From NCBI GenBank assembly GCA_950295325.1, contig OX485807.1, positions 38,346,440-38,410,439 on the forward strand: a stretch of DNA of 64,000 nucleotides, in the 5' to 3' direction. How positions within the stretch are numbered: position 1 is the first letter of the stretch; each line of letters opens with the position of its first letter. Below are positions 1-13,200 of the stretch, in pieces. A program made the position numbers and the translations under genes. Origin of the DNA: Polytrichum commune. Lineage: Eukaryota > Streptophyta > Polytrichopsida > Polytrichales > Polytrichaceae. Below the pieces are notes generated by a model. The model made no database searches, was not told where the DNA came from, and saw nothing but the letters and a program-made list of their open reading frames with translations.

Positions 1-779
1 ATAAGAAAATCAGCTCAGCAAACAAGAGTGCAAATGCAGAAATTTAGTTTTATTTTATTTTTTATTTTCTGTGTTAACGTTGCTGTTTGTTTATGACTGT
101 TGGCTTGATTAGTGGCCTGCAATTGTTTAATCATGACTGCTTTAGATGAACACTTAAGTCCACATTTGCAAATGGTAATGCTCATGTTCTTCAACTCAAC
201 ACCTTCCTCTTTCTATCGACTTGGCATATTTTTCAAAATTTGACATACAAAAGAAGTGATTTGTTTCATGCCTTTCATATTTGAAACATAAAGAATCTAA
301 TGGAGATCCGTCAGAGATTTATCCTTAAATTTGTACATGCACCTGACAATTCTATTGGAAAGGTTTTGAATACAATTAGCTACCCCACGGAATTGCATAG
401 AACAGGCATTGCACTAACCTGGGCACTTCCAAGTTCCAACTCTGGCCCTACTTGTTGGGATTTTGCAAATGATGGTGTCAAAAGTTTAGCAAATCTGAAT
501 TTGGTGGAATGCCACAAAAGCTTTTATGATCATATGTCTTCTGCAATACTCATTAATGTCTAGACTTGAGATCCCCTGATTCAACAAATGGCTCTGTAAG
601 GGGGGACCCATTTTGGTTTCTTCTCTAGCTCATTCAAGATACTCAACACAATCTATTCAAGCACACTGTATTCCAAATCCAAACCATGACTGTCATGTCA
701 ACAATGTTTTAGTAGCGGATAAAAGTGCGCACCGAGTATGATTGCAAAACCAATCATGTTTGATCTTAGGTGTGTGAGC

Positions 780-910
780 CTTATGTGGTCACTCTTCTTA
801 ATGGGATACTTATATGTGAGTGGTAAATGGCAAGGCTTTACAGTCAAGAATAACGACCAAAATGATGCGGTATGATGAGATTGGACTATGTGCTCAAAAC
901 ATATTGATTA
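780..910 (-). mobile_element. Truncated family A MITE
   Basis: The stretch around 860-900, containing GATTGGACTATGTGCTCAAA, matches the inner part of the family A elements found further right (for example 49385-49410 and 37615-37640). Neither terminal inverted repeat is preserved well enough to define the ends. Confidence 0.5.
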
Positions 911-1728
911 TTCATCAACAAAATAGGCTATAACCTTTGTTCATATGTTTTAGCATGTTTTAAGTTTGTCAAATAATCTTCATTGTGTAATTAAACTTAC
1001 TTCTGTGTGGTTAAAGTCTTCTTTCTACCAAGGTAATGTCCTTGGCAGTTCAAGTAAGAGGCCTATGTGACCACTTGAGGGAAAATAGTCTACCACCTTG
1101 CCTACACAATTCAATCTCTCCTTTGTGTTGTAACCCACTAAGATTGTGTTTATTGACAAATCAATGTGGGCCTCTCATGTATGCAAAATTGTTAAAATTA
1201 CTGCCCGCTTCGAGAAGTTCGTAGGGTGCTTAAAACCCAGAAGTAGGGCATTACATTAGACAAGTGGCAATTTATGGCAGACACTCCTAAAATTTGGATA
1301 TGGGTTACATGACAAGTTGGAGATTCTTGGAGTGCTCATACTAGGCTCCCTTGAGTTTCGCTCTCTAAATTGTGGTTAGGTTATTTTGCTATGCTTTTTG
1401 TTTGTTTGATGCAATCGTTGAGTTACATGCTATGTATGAAAGAAATGTTCAATGACCTTCTCATTAGAAAGTGAACATGGATTTTACGTGCAATAAAATT
1501 ATATTTATTTCATGATTTATATTTTGTGTATGTAGTGCATGCATTTATCACATTTAATTGAAAAGTTTAGTATAAATACACAAGTCCATTTTCTTAGCAT
1601 GCCATTAATATGTATACATTCATTTTTTCACTGTAAACTTCTTGTATGTAGGAGGTTTAATTTCATAGCGACCCACACAAGTAATTTACGTTTCTAATGA
1701 AGAGTGCACTCCCCAAGGGAGGGGGAGA

Positions 1729-1743
1729 GGGGGGGGGGGGGGG
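1729..1743. repeat. Poly-G tract
   Basis: A run of 15 G directly follows a purine-rich stretch. It lies just after AGAGTGCACTCCCC, which resembles the right end of the hAT-like family elements at 52419-52790 and 41661-42156, so it may mark the remnant of such an element. Confidence 0.7.
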
Positions 1744-3598
1744 TCTTTCTACATTATCATATTGACATTGTAGTGTAGAGTGTAAAAATTTGCAAGATAT
1801 TGTGATTATACTCCTAAGATTTTGTCGCCCCAACCCAGCAAAGATATATGTTGACTAATGTTATGAACTATGTGCTCAAATTTGTCAAGTATTCAAGGTT
1901 TTAAAATGAACATAAAATGGGAGAATCTTTATGATCATTTAACATAAAGAGAGTCTCACTTTGATAAATAAGAAGGAAATTGTCTATTTCCTCAAATAAG
2001 AAGTAGATTTGCAAATCATTTGTACTATACTAAATATAGTATTAATTACATCACTGCAATAACTTTTCTACTGACACGTCTTATGAATAAGTATACAAGT
2101 ACTGTCATCCCAACTTGGTAAATTCTGAATCCTAGAATTTTTGTCATGAAAATGTTATCATGGATGATTGAAATTTGGATAAAGAATCACTTAGTAAGCA
2201 ACAGTAATTGCAACATTGTGAATCTATAATGCCCATTTTTTTTACAATGGATGACAAATTATGTTAGGTTTACATTTAGTGTTGGTGACACTACACAAGC
2301 AATTCACAATTAGTGTTGAGCAAGACAAATAGAATTGGCGACACTAAATACCATATTTAGTGTAGTAATCACGCGTTTTGGAGAAGTGGGCTAAATCAAG
2401 AAAACTAACTATTTAAGACCCTACCTTAGATTAATACAATTTGAAAATAACCGATTCAAGTATGTAGTAAGCCAAATTGTTGGTGGACATTCAATGTCCC
2501 CTTACAAACTTTTAAAGGGTTTGAAAGGGCAGTTAAATTTTTTTTGTGTCATGCCGAGGAGATGGATAGTGACCGGTACAACAAATCATTGGTCCAATAC
2601 TTCTAAAGGTTGGTTTTGTTTTTCTATCTTCCATGTTCTTTTGCTCTATTGGTTGTAGGTTTTGGAAAATGAGTGAGACTTCATGCTAAGATGGTTGTGA
2701 TGCTATAAAAATTTATTCGAATAGTCATGACATAGACCATATTTGGTGCATGAGAAAAAATAAAAAATGGCCAATGATATTTCTGGGAATAATCAGTAGG
2801 AGGACAAATTTTATGATGCTCTAGATGAGTGATATTACCAAGCCGGATAAGTCATAAAGCATGTCTCAACTACAACCATAGAGAACGTAAAATTCCAGAC
2901 CAATTTATCCCAGATGTGGAGAGTGCACCGATATCAACAACCATGTGAATACCAATGTCAAAATGTAAGCATAATTTTCATGATAGAATCATTGATATCT
3001 TTGAAAGATGACATAAACTAGTATATGCTTGATTGAATTTTTTGAGAGAAACAAACGAACTGCTAAAAAAAATAGATTATTAATTTGATTGTTTGATCAA
3101 TAAGCTTTAGAATTCTATATGTTACTCTTCATTTGAGCTATAGTCATCACCATCGTACATACAACTTTCAAACTTTCAAACTTGATTTCTTTTCAACTAA
3201 TTTTTGTTAAATTTCTTTGTAAATAACACATGAACACATGTTAAATCAACCAACATATTTTTCGTCTTCTCTATTGTCATTTAAAAATTTCTTTATATGT
3301 ATTTTTCTTCTCGTTCTTTATATATTTTCCGGTTCTATAAATGGTGTTTCTTCAGTTTGAGAATTTATATTTTGCAACTATTTCATTTATTTTAATAGAA
3401 ATTCTAGAACGTGAAAGATATGTATTTATTGCATTTTTTCTTAATGACATATTGGCTTTAGCTTGCAATTCTTTCTCAGCTTCTTCAGCCCAGTCCAAAA
3501 AAAATTCATTATTCTTTAGAATGCGTAGATTGTGGAGACATAAACATGTAGTAATAATGTCATACATATTCTGGAGGGGCATGTCAATTCTTTTTCAG

Positions 3599-3636
<38 letters not shown>
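3599..3636. repeat. (TA)n microsatellite
   Basis: About 19 uninterrupted TA dinucleotides. Confidence 0.9.
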
Positions 3637-3638
<2 letters not shown>

Positions 3639-4446
3639 AATTCTAAACGCTCTTTTCATAGCCATACGAGTGCTTGATTGAATTATATTCCAATGATTTA
3701 TCTTTTAGATTTTTTTTTTCATGAATGTTGAATAAAACCAAGGCCTCATATGATATGCAACATTATCAATTAATTTGTAAGATGAAAATACTTGCCAATT
3801 TTAGATTTATAAAATAATACTTAATTTTGAATGCATCTAACCCATCTAAAATCGTAATTCCAAAATTTGCAATCTACATCTATAACCTCTTATAATAAAC
3901 ATGAATAATACCATTTTTGGCAATAATATGCTACAAAGTTATAAGATAGTGCTAAAATAAAGATGTGACTATCGTATATTGCTTATGAAATAAACGGAAT
4001 ACCATTATATGTTTTAACTTTATTTTCTTTTTATTTCATCCAAACAAAAGTCGATTTATTACAAACCAATGGTCTTAAATAAATCCTAAGAGTTTCACAA
4101 TATTCCCTCACATTGATAGAATTTATACTGAATGCTATCTTAAATAATTCACCAACCATTTGTAACAAATTATCATTTGGTAACTTAGAAAGAGTAATTG
4201 TAATCCTACATTACACATTATTTATTATTATTATTTTCCTGAAATATGTATTTTTTCTTATTCAAAACATATTCTTTATAAAGTACATAAATACTTAACT
4301 GTAGATGTATTCATCGTCATCCGCTTTAAAAAATCACCATATGAAAATGATCCCATAAGCATGTGTTCCAAAGAAACTTCTATATCTTTGAAATTGCCAA
4401 CATTTCTATGATAATTCATCCTCCATCATTGTGCAATATAAACTGC

Positions 4447-4470
4447 CATCATCATCATCATCATCATCAT
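4447..4470. repeat. (CAT)n microsatellite
   Basis: Eight CAT trinucleotides. The complementary strand reads as a run of Met codons in a short spurious ORF. Confidence 0.9.
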
Positions 4471-4697
4471 CGCATTTTGTTGAAAAATTACAAGTTTTTG
4501 TAATACCGAAATGCCTATAATGGCACATATTATGACCATGAAAATCATAAGTAGAACAAAAATGCAGTCGTTTCTAGAATCTATGACTAGAGAAGATAAG
4601 AAGAAAATTTCAAAAATTGAATGCATTGATGAGGAGAGAAATGGATAGAAGCCAGACAAATGGTATGGGTTTATACTTTGGGCTTGGCCTTTGGAAG

Positions 4698-4916
4698 CTT
4701 TACACTATGGCTGTCCAAGTCGAGAGGTTGAAGGAATTCATGACCAAAGATTTGAATTTTGGGCTTGGCTTTTGGAAGCTTCACACTATGCCCAGCTGAA
4801 GGCTCCAATTCCTATATTTTATTGGCTATGTATTTTCAGCCCATTTCTTTGGACTCTCAACAAAGTTTGGCCACTCAATCCCAGGAGCTCTCGACTTGGA
4901 CGGCCAAAGTGTGAAG
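4698..4916. repeat. Inverted repeat about 220 bp long, upstream of the UPF0060 gene
   Basis: The left arm (4698-4725, containing GGCTGTCCAAGTCGAGAG) is nearly the reverse complement of the right arm (4888-4916, containing CTCTCGACTTGGACGGCC). Next to the left arm a segment of about 30 bp (GGGCTTGGCCTTTGGAAGC near 4679) is repeated directly near 4760. This could be a foldback/MITE remnant. No target-site duplication was identified. Confidence 0.6.
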
Positions 4917-5142
4917 CGGCCCCTAGCATCCGCCCAGGTGCTCGATCATTTCGGCCGCAATTTCAATGTAAAAAGTCTATGGAGACCATCGAATATTTGG
5001 AGCTGTTGCGTGCTAAAATTGGCCTTAGATATTATTATTTCGGCGCTCTTTGATTTCTAAGAATTACGAATATGAAAGATTTTGGGGAAGAATAGCATTT
5101 CCTCGGTATGAATAATCGGCAAGAAGAGTTTGAACAGAGGGA

Positions 5143-5316
5143 ATGGTTGAGCTGGAGCCTGAAGACCGTAGGAAATTGGAAGAGAATGCGCGCGAGCTAA
5201 TTTTGTGCGTCAATTGCAATTGCAAGGCTCCTACATGGTTTCTTCCGATTCCAAAGTATCTTAGAGGTTTAAATTCCGATTCCGAGGTTTCTGTAGATTG
5301 TTTGTTTGATTGTTGA
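5143..5316 (+). other. Possible upstream ORF of 57 codons before the UPF0060 gene
   Basis: An ATG-initiated ORF of 57 codons (begins MVELEPEDRRKLEENARE) ends with TGA at 5314-5316, only 24 nt before the ATG of the UPF0060 ORF. It contains a CVNCNCKAP segment. If transcribed with the downstream gene it would act as a uORF. It may equally be chance: no homology is recognised. Confidence 0.3.
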
Positions 5317-5340
5317 GGAGGAAGGCGCTAGGGAGCAGTG

Positions 5341-5712
5341 ATGCAATACAAGGTGGTACCGGTGTTGAAGTCATTGGCGCTGTTTGTGGCGGCGGGCGTG
5401 TGCGAGATTGGAGGGGGATGGCTGGTGTGGAAATGGCGGAAGGAGAATTGGCACTGGGGCTTCTTCATACTAGGAAGTGCCATTCTCATTGCCTACGGCA
5501 TCGTTCCTACTTTACAAGAGCAAGGCTTCGGCCGCGTCTATGCGGCCTATGGCGGCTTCTTTATTTTCTTATCATTCGCCTGGGCTTGGGCCTTCGACGA
5601 CGTCAGGCCCGATCGCTGGGACCTGATTGGCTCCGCCATTGCCATAGTTGGAGTGTGTGTCATTATGTTCATGCCAAGAAAGCAACCTGTTGCTCCCGCT
5701 CCGCTCCCGTAG
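5341..5712 (+). CDS. UPF0060 (YnfA-type) small four-helix membrane protein
   Basis: A 123-residue intronless ORF starting at ATG 5341; the codon before it is GTG, so the eukaryotic start is clear. It has four hydrophobic segments at about residues 6-24, 40-58, 67-85 and 95-112. It carries hallmarks of the bacterial UPF0060/YnfA family: a CEIGGGW motif in helix 1, the GRVYAAYGG motif before helix 3, and the DxRPDRWDLIGSAI segment leading into helix 4. Length fits the bacterial family (about 108 aa) plus a short Pro/Ala-rich C-terminal tail. YnfA proteins are placed in the small multidrug resistance/DMT superfamily, so a transport role at a membrane is plausible but unproven here. There is no obvious organelle transit peptide. 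An intronless bacterial-type gene among intron-rich plant neighbours suggests old horizontal transfer or an organellar origin. The family call is firm; the function is not. Confidence 0.85.
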   Translation: MQYKVVPVLKSLALFVAAGVCEIGGGWLVWKWRKENWHWGFFILGSAILIAYGIVPTLQEQGFGRVYAAYGGFFIFLSFAWAWAFDDVRPDRWDLIGSAIAIVGVCVIMFMPRKQPVAPAPLP

Positions 5713-7285
5713 CGTCGATACTTCTCCACTTCGTTCAAGTCACCTCCAAGTAATATTCTTCGCCGCCATTTTGTCGCAGCACATAGTGAAATGTCCACCA
5801 CAGGCAGGGGTAATCTCTTGGAGATCTTTCAACAAGGAGAAGTGTTCGCATTCATTTCACTTTGATTGTCAACTATCGTAAATCGCCTCATTGTGACTAG
5901 AATGACAAAATTTCGAGTCCGATACGAAGTTGTAATTAGCGTTTGCGTGTACAAGTAACTTACACCGAGACGACACGGACAAGTTTGTGACAACACTTCT
6001 GGCAAATTGCTGTGACAAAGAAGCGGACGAAACTTGAGAGTACGTTTCTGTTTTTGCAGTCTGTATGATGATTTCTCGAGACATAATTGAGAGCAAATTG
6101 ATAGTCCGTCATCTATGTAATGGTAGATGAAATGTTCTTTCATCGTTCATCCTTTTATCCACTTATTAGTAGTTCCCCTTAGCGTATATTGTTGTTCCCT
6201 TTAGCGAACGTGTCGGGTATTCTTCATCGTTGCTGCTGGTCCACTTGGTTGGGAAATTAGGGCATGAACAAAGCTCTCCTGAGAGTCAAGCTATGGGTCT
6301 GACAACAAATTGGCGTTGAAGAGGACTATGTATTCTTTCTTTCCTGACTCGATGCTGGTACTTATTGTTGTTACTCAATACTGATGTCGATATTGTAATA
6401 GTCATCTCGCCTGCCATCACACGGAAAATGTTGTATTAAAGTGCTGCTTCCTTTTCTAACTTTTTCTTCAATGGCCGTTGTAAGTATTACATGAGGTATT
6501 TATGTCAATTATATGAAAATTTCAAGTATCATGCTCTCATTTTCATTATCTGCATATCGTATTGCTTTCAGCTGAACAAAGTGCTTTCATTGTGAAGAAT
6601 GGATCGACGTTCAGGCAATATTTGAATCAAGTTCAGAGACATAGAGGATGCTACATGTTGATGATACAAGTCTCCATGCACTTTGATAGTAAGCTAAACT
6701 TTGACGGCTTGAATGCTGTAAAGTAAGAGAGATTCTCTGATTCGAATATTTGTAGTCATCCGTGATGGCTTTAGAATAGGATATTTTTAATTTGCTAGTG
6801 ATTGTCGATTATTTACTGCCAAGCCATCTATAGATGTTGAATGGTAGTTTATAAAGTGCCGAATAATCCTTGGTTCTAGTAAAGAGTAGGTAGTCGCTTT
6901 TGTAATTGCTTCCTGGTACAATTGTTTAGGCGGTTTTTTTCATCAGACCCAATAGAAGGGGAATTAGTTTCAGAATAAATCGCCTGGGTTGAAATAATCT
7001 CCGTTATGTAAATGTTTGAAACTATCGGGGGCACATTCGACAGCAAGGGATGGATCTACAGTTTGTTAAGCGGCCGGGACATCAAGAAATATCAGAAATC
7101 ATGAGTACATGACTCAAGTGCTGGCGAATTCGGGTTTACACACCGAAGTTGGATGAAAATTGTGCCAATGAGTCTGGCTTCCATGCAGTTGGACCAGAAA
7201 AAGAGACAGGGACGTGTGCCATCATCGCAGCATCATGATGAAACAATCGAGGAGTCGTTTAAGTTCAATGCAATGGAACTCGAAG
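5713..7285. other. Spacer between the UPF0060 gene and the kinesin gene
   Basis: Holds the 3' flank of the UPF0060 gene and the presumed promoter and 5' UTR of the kinesin gene. No further ORF with recognisable similarity, repeat or RNA gene was seen. Confidence 0.5.
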
Positions 7286-10200
7286 ATGAGCAAGGATGCC
7301 GAAGCTTACAGGGAGCGTGTTCAAGTGGTAGTACGGTGCCGGCCTCTACTGTCCACAGAGATCGCAGATGGGAGGAAATCTTGTGTCATTGTAGACACCG
7401 TCAACAGCTCGATTCAAGTGCGAAACCCAAAAATGCAGGCAGACATGGCACCAAAGACCTTTACCTTTGATCGCGCTTATGACAGCTCCAGCACGCAGCG
7501 CCAGATTTACCAGGATGTTGGGCACCCCATAGTGCACAGCGTTATGAGCGGCTACAACGGAACGGTGCTTGTGTACGGTCAAACAGCTTCAGGAAAAACA
7601 TTCACCATGGACGGGCCTGACGATCCCCCTGGTATATATATGCCTGTCGCCCTCTCTTTCAATATTTCTGCAGTCATTTTACTCTTTGTCCGATTCCTGA
7701 CCTCGTCTATTAAGCTGTTTTTTTGAAGTTGCCCTCGAAAGAGACCTGTGACGTTACCCACTATAGGTTGCAGGGCCGTGGGCTTTAGCGATTCTGAAAA
7801 CCATATTTTGTCCCCTGTACGAATATGAACAATCATCATTCACTTCAGAAATCTCTGGAATTTTGATTGCATTTCTACAGTCCAAAGGAATGACCGTAGA
7901 TAATATAATGCTGGAATCTGTTACTTGTTATTGTCAGGTCATAACTACACAAATTGATGCAACAGTATGCTAACAGAAGAGGTTGAGGGCTTTTGGTGGC
8001 TTTGCGTTTCTCCTCTTCTGTAGTTCTTATTCTCTTACAGCATGTCTGGGACGATGCTGGGGATTTTGGAGGTTGATTGATGGAAGCAACACATCGGATG
8101 GATTCTAGGGTTATAGTATTGGCAATATTCCTCAAGCGGAGTGGAACTTGCTAACTGGAATTTCATGTTTTTTATAACATTTCAGAGATGCGGGGAATTA
8201 TGGATAATGCATTCGAGGACATTTTTTCACATATCAAGCAAAGTCAGAGCTCTGACAATTTCCTTGTCCGAGCATCGTATCTGGAGATTCACAATGAAGA
8301 GGTGAAAGATCTGCTTGCAGGACAAACCTCCTGTGCCCGTTTGGATCTGAAGGAGAACTCTGAAGGTGGTGTATATGTGAAGAATCTTACATCTGTCACT
8401 GTGCAATGTCTTGCAGACATTAAAAGGCTTCTTGCGGTCTTAGCTCTCTTCCCTTCCCACTTTGTTTTGAAGTATTACCTCTTGTCAGTGGTAGCAAAAT
8501 ATTGGAAATTCCTCGTGATGGCTTTTCAATGGATAGGAAGAACAATTCTGGGAGCTAAAAAGAGACCAGCAGTGTGCCCTCAAATCTGTAGATTTTTTAT
8601 GTTTCATCCTCCAGGATCCCTTGCCTTTTTACAGGTGGTTGTTAAGTCGCTGTCTGAAGACTAGTTGTAGTTGTGAAGCTACTGACAAGTAGTTGGCTAC
8701 CAATGTGAGACTCATGCACATGGTTATTGGGAGAGATACTTGTTATTTCTCAGACTGTTGATCATCAACATACATGAAAAATTTGAATAAAAGATACAGT
8801 GTGTCTTACTTTTGACGTACTCCTTCAGCATCTGTTTTAGAACACTACATTGTGGTATGAATCGAGGTCCTACTATGTACATGTACCAGCTGAGCTGTGT
8901 TTCATTTAATAGAAAACCTTTGACCTGGAGATGAAATTTTCCATGAGGGAATATTATAGATCACTGACACGCTTGGTTCAGTTTAGTGTAATGCAGGCAC
9001 TCACCTAGCTCTTGCGTGGTGAAAAGGTGTAGTTGTGACTTGTCTCGGTGTAGGATCAAATAAGCTTCTTCTTTTCAAATTGCGAATGCAGGTGGGAAAG
9101 AAAAGCAGATCAGTCGGGGCAACACTCATGAATCAAGATTCATCACGGTCACACTCTATCTTTACCATCACAGTGGAGACTAGTTGTCAAGAATCCTTGA
9201 TGGACAGTGGCACTGGCATGCATTTTCGCGTGGGCAAGCTTAATCTGGTACTCTCCACCTAGCTATTATGAACCTATATGTAGATCTGAATTGATTCCTA
9301 ATAACATGCCAATACATCTGAAGCTTTTGACCTATTACCATGTAGGTTCTTTCAGAGTCAAAGTCACATGTGTTCTGAAAATTAGTTAAGGGGTATCTTG
9401 CAGGTTGATTTAGCAGGTAGTGAGAGGCTCAACAAGACAGGTGCTACTGGTGACAGGTTCAAGGAGTTAACAAATATCAACTGGTCTCTGTCCGCTTTAG
9501 GCAATGTCATTTCTGCCCTTGTGGATCGCAAGAGCACTCATATTCCTTACAGAGATTCTAAGCTTACTCGACTCCTACAAGATTCCCTCGGAGGCAACAC
9601 ACGAACTGTTATGATAGCTAATATTGGTACACGTTCAGCTTTTGTAGTAAGTTAAAAGAAATTTAATCAAAGTGTTGTCTGATAGTATCAATGATGATTT
9701 GCCTTTGGGATTTGATGGTGACACTGTCAAGATGGCAACTGCGAAGTTCTTCCAGGAGAAAATAAAATATCTTTTAAACTTTTCATCCTGTCTTCCCAGT
9801 TCATGTGCTTTGAAAGCCTGTTTTCATAAACGATATAATAGATCCTTTCTCTTCATAAGATGCTTTCAGCAGTCAGACATATGATGCCAGAGGTCTACTT
9901 CCAGATACCACATTTTGGCTGCTTTGACATATAAAAGAGTTCATCAATGTAGCCACCTGGCAGTAAGAAATTCCTATCGTCTTTGTGTTCAAACAAATGA
10001 AGCAGCTTCTGGCTTCGATTTTTGGTCATTCTTCACGTTCTTAGAGTCTTGACCTAAAGTATGCATCTCAGGACCTGCGGACTACAATTATGAGGAGAGC
10101 GTAAGTACTTTACGGTATGCAAATCGTGCAAAGAGTATCAAGAACAAGCCACGCATCAATGAGGACCCAAAGGATGTAATCCTTTGTGAGTTTCAGGAAG

Positions 10201-13200
10201 AAATTGCAAGGTGAAGTACATAAAATGCCAATTGCCCGCTCACTGCAAAAATAGACAACATGTAGAAATCCAAACATTGACTGAGATTGGAATGCCCTGG
10301 TTAGCGTTGTTGCAATTCGTATTCATCAATAAAGCTACATCATTATTGTTGGGTGGAAGAAATTTAGAGGGGTATAAACGTACTGGGCACATTCTCAATG
10401 GCCCTCTGCATAAGGACCGAATATGGAAGAGAGGAGCACATGTGAACATAGTTTGTTGGAGCAGGTTGAGGGCACAATTAAAAGCAAGTGTAGAGGAGGT
10501 ACCACAGAAGGTGGAAGTCTTGCGTGATGCAGACAATCGAGAAAAGGAGTTCCAGCAACTGAAGGCGCAACTGCGCGAAGACATGGAAAAGGAGGTTTCC
10601 TTACACAAGTCAATGAGTGAGCAAGCGATGGCTTGCATCAAGGCAGACCTTGAACGCCAGGTCCAAGTGTAGACTTTTTAACCTCATATTCGGTGCCACT
10701 CGGTATCTAACCAGTTAATTTCAAAAACTAACCGCATCTCCTTACTCTGCGGAGATTCTCTACTCTAGACAGAGTTCTAGTCTAGAAATTCTGTTCTGTT
10801 CTGAAGCAGATGTGATTTTCTATAGCAGACGTGATCTGTTACCATTAGTGTGAGATGATTGTCATTCTTTATGTAAAAACATGCAATATTTGGATCTTCT
10901 GCATTATGAAGGCATCTCTTGTGTTCGATACATGGAGTCCTGCAACCATTATGTCATGCATCAAGTCTCATTGTACACAACATGACGACTTGATTCACTG
11001 ATGGTGTTTTGAGTCTAGCTCAAAGCTTTGAAGAACGTCACAGTGCGTGATGAAAGCAACAGTAGTTCCCAAGCAGGCACAATTGAAGATGGAAGCCTTG
11101 AAAGCAGAAAGTGAGCGATCCAAAGAAGAAAAGCAGAGAATTACAGAGCAGTTGCTGCTACAGCATATGGACCTGGAGTCGCATTGCCAAGTCAGTCGAC
11201 ACCTCTACCCTCTTTTTCACAACGTTGGGATTGAGTTTTCATCTGGTATCCTGCACTTGAATACAGAATCCATAGGTTTCATTTCTGTTACTTACAGCCA
11301 AGCGCAGTTTAAACAAGGTACGCTGAGTTATGGCGAAGGTGAGGCAGATGACAGTTTGGTTGGGGAGTGGCATCTTATTGAGCATAGCTGCTTGGGGTTG
11401 GGGAGTGGTATCTTATCGAGCAGTCTGTAGCCCCAAGTTATAAACTGGTTGGATGTTACTAAGGTTGCTGTCTTCAGGCTCTTGCAAGAGAGAAGGAGGA
11501 TCGCAGCTTGCTTGCAGCGCAGCTACGAGCTTTGGAGGAGAAGCTGTTGCATGGCTCCAACAACGCTCCATCAAGCGATGTCATGCTGGAGCAAGCTAAA
11601 CAGAAGGAGCTAGAGCTTGCTCAACGTGAGCAACAAATGCAAGAAAAGGAGAGCCTTGATGAGGACCGAAATCGAAAAATTGCAGAGCTGGAGGTATTTT
11701 AACTCTAGATAGAGCAATGTGCATCTTTCAGCTTTTGGCCATAGTCTGTTCTGTTTTAGAATTGTCGCATATTTTGCATTCCAGGCGTTGGTGATACTTG
11801 CATGCCTTGGTGTTGGCGCTGGGTGACAGGAGGCACAGTTAATGGCCGAGGATAAATGCACTACTCTGGAGGAAGAGGTACTTGACTAAATTTAGATTCT
11901 TTTTAATCCTTTTAATCAGCGACATCGACGTTTAATTATTGAACTTCATCATGCACATTGTATCTCGTCTACGAACTTTCCACTTTGTCGAGCGGGACGT
12001 ATCTGGATTGATAAGAACATTGGACGATTGGAGACCTTCGAGAGAAGTAGAAGAGACTACCCCCAAGAAAATTGCAGCATTTGATGTCTGCATAGAAAAC
12101 TGTGTGAATTTGTATAAGCATATAAAGCTTAATAAACTGTGGCTGTCCTGAATGGTGCAAAATGTAGGTTGAAGTTAAAAAACGCAAGCTTCGGAAGTTG
12201 ATGACACGCTATCAGCAAAGTAAGAATGAGGTTGCGTGTCTTCGCACTGAGCTTCAGGATACAATAGACGAGTTTCAAAGAGAGCGTGCTGACATGTTCA
12301 TGTCACTTAGGTCACTCAATCAGCAGTTTCAGTTGAAATCGTTCATCATTGAGGTATTTGTAGTATCCCAACCAGTTATTAGATGAGTAGATGGGAAGAT
12401 CAGACTTCTTAAACATCTTATGCTCCCTGAACTCCCGTTAATAACTTATTGATCGATTGACCTCAAGATTAATCGTAGCATTCTTTAGTGGTGTAGTGGG
12501 TGTTCTCCCTAGCATCTTGGAGGGTATACACTCGGTGAGATTCTATTTTGGCGATGTCCTTAAGTTCAATATTGGTAGATGGAAAAAGCTTTGTCTGAAG
12601 GTCGGCAACAACGAGATGTCAACTAATGAGAGCTTACCACTTGACAAAGCTTGGCCTTCATGCATGTAATCAAGGTTTATTCTTGAAGCTAGAGTAGAAA
12701 GAGAACGTCTTTACACATGCTTAAGAACACTATGACTATGAAGTCCAAGATATCCATGCTGTGCAACGTGCAACTTGGTCATGTGCAAATTATAATTGAC
12801 CCTGATTCCCCCCCGGTCATCAAATTGGCAGAGATTTATCCCAAAGGAGGAGGTGACGAAGATAATGAGGCGCATGCACTGGGATGATGAGAATGAAACT
12901 TGGCGTATGCAGACAATACTCCAGGACACTCCATCTTCGCAAGGGGGCACTTGCCAATACCTCACTAATGGCATCACTAAGGAGCCTTTGAAGCGGCCAC
13001 CGTCAGTAATCGGCTGTAGCCGGCCAACTTGTCGGCAAGCAGTGCAAGCTCTGGCCCATGGCAGTCGTGATCCCAGATATCTGTGAGAACGTTGCCATCT
13101 GAATCTTCTTTTATATTCTTCATTGAGTATTGTAGTGAGGGAACCTCGAAGATATGAGGTAATCAAGCCAAAGGGTAAAATATGCACACAATTATAAGCG

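Larger units (their letters stand above)
1..4690. other. AT-rich intergenic region without a recognisable gene
   Basis: Only short ORFs without codon structure or recognisable motifs are present. The stretch holds a 15-base G tract (1729-1743), an AT dinucleotide run (3599-3636), a CAT trinucleotide run (4447-4470), a truncated family A MITE near 780-910 and a palindromic CACTAAATACCAT-type motif near 2343-2366. I see no exon with plausible splice sites. Confidence 0.6.
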
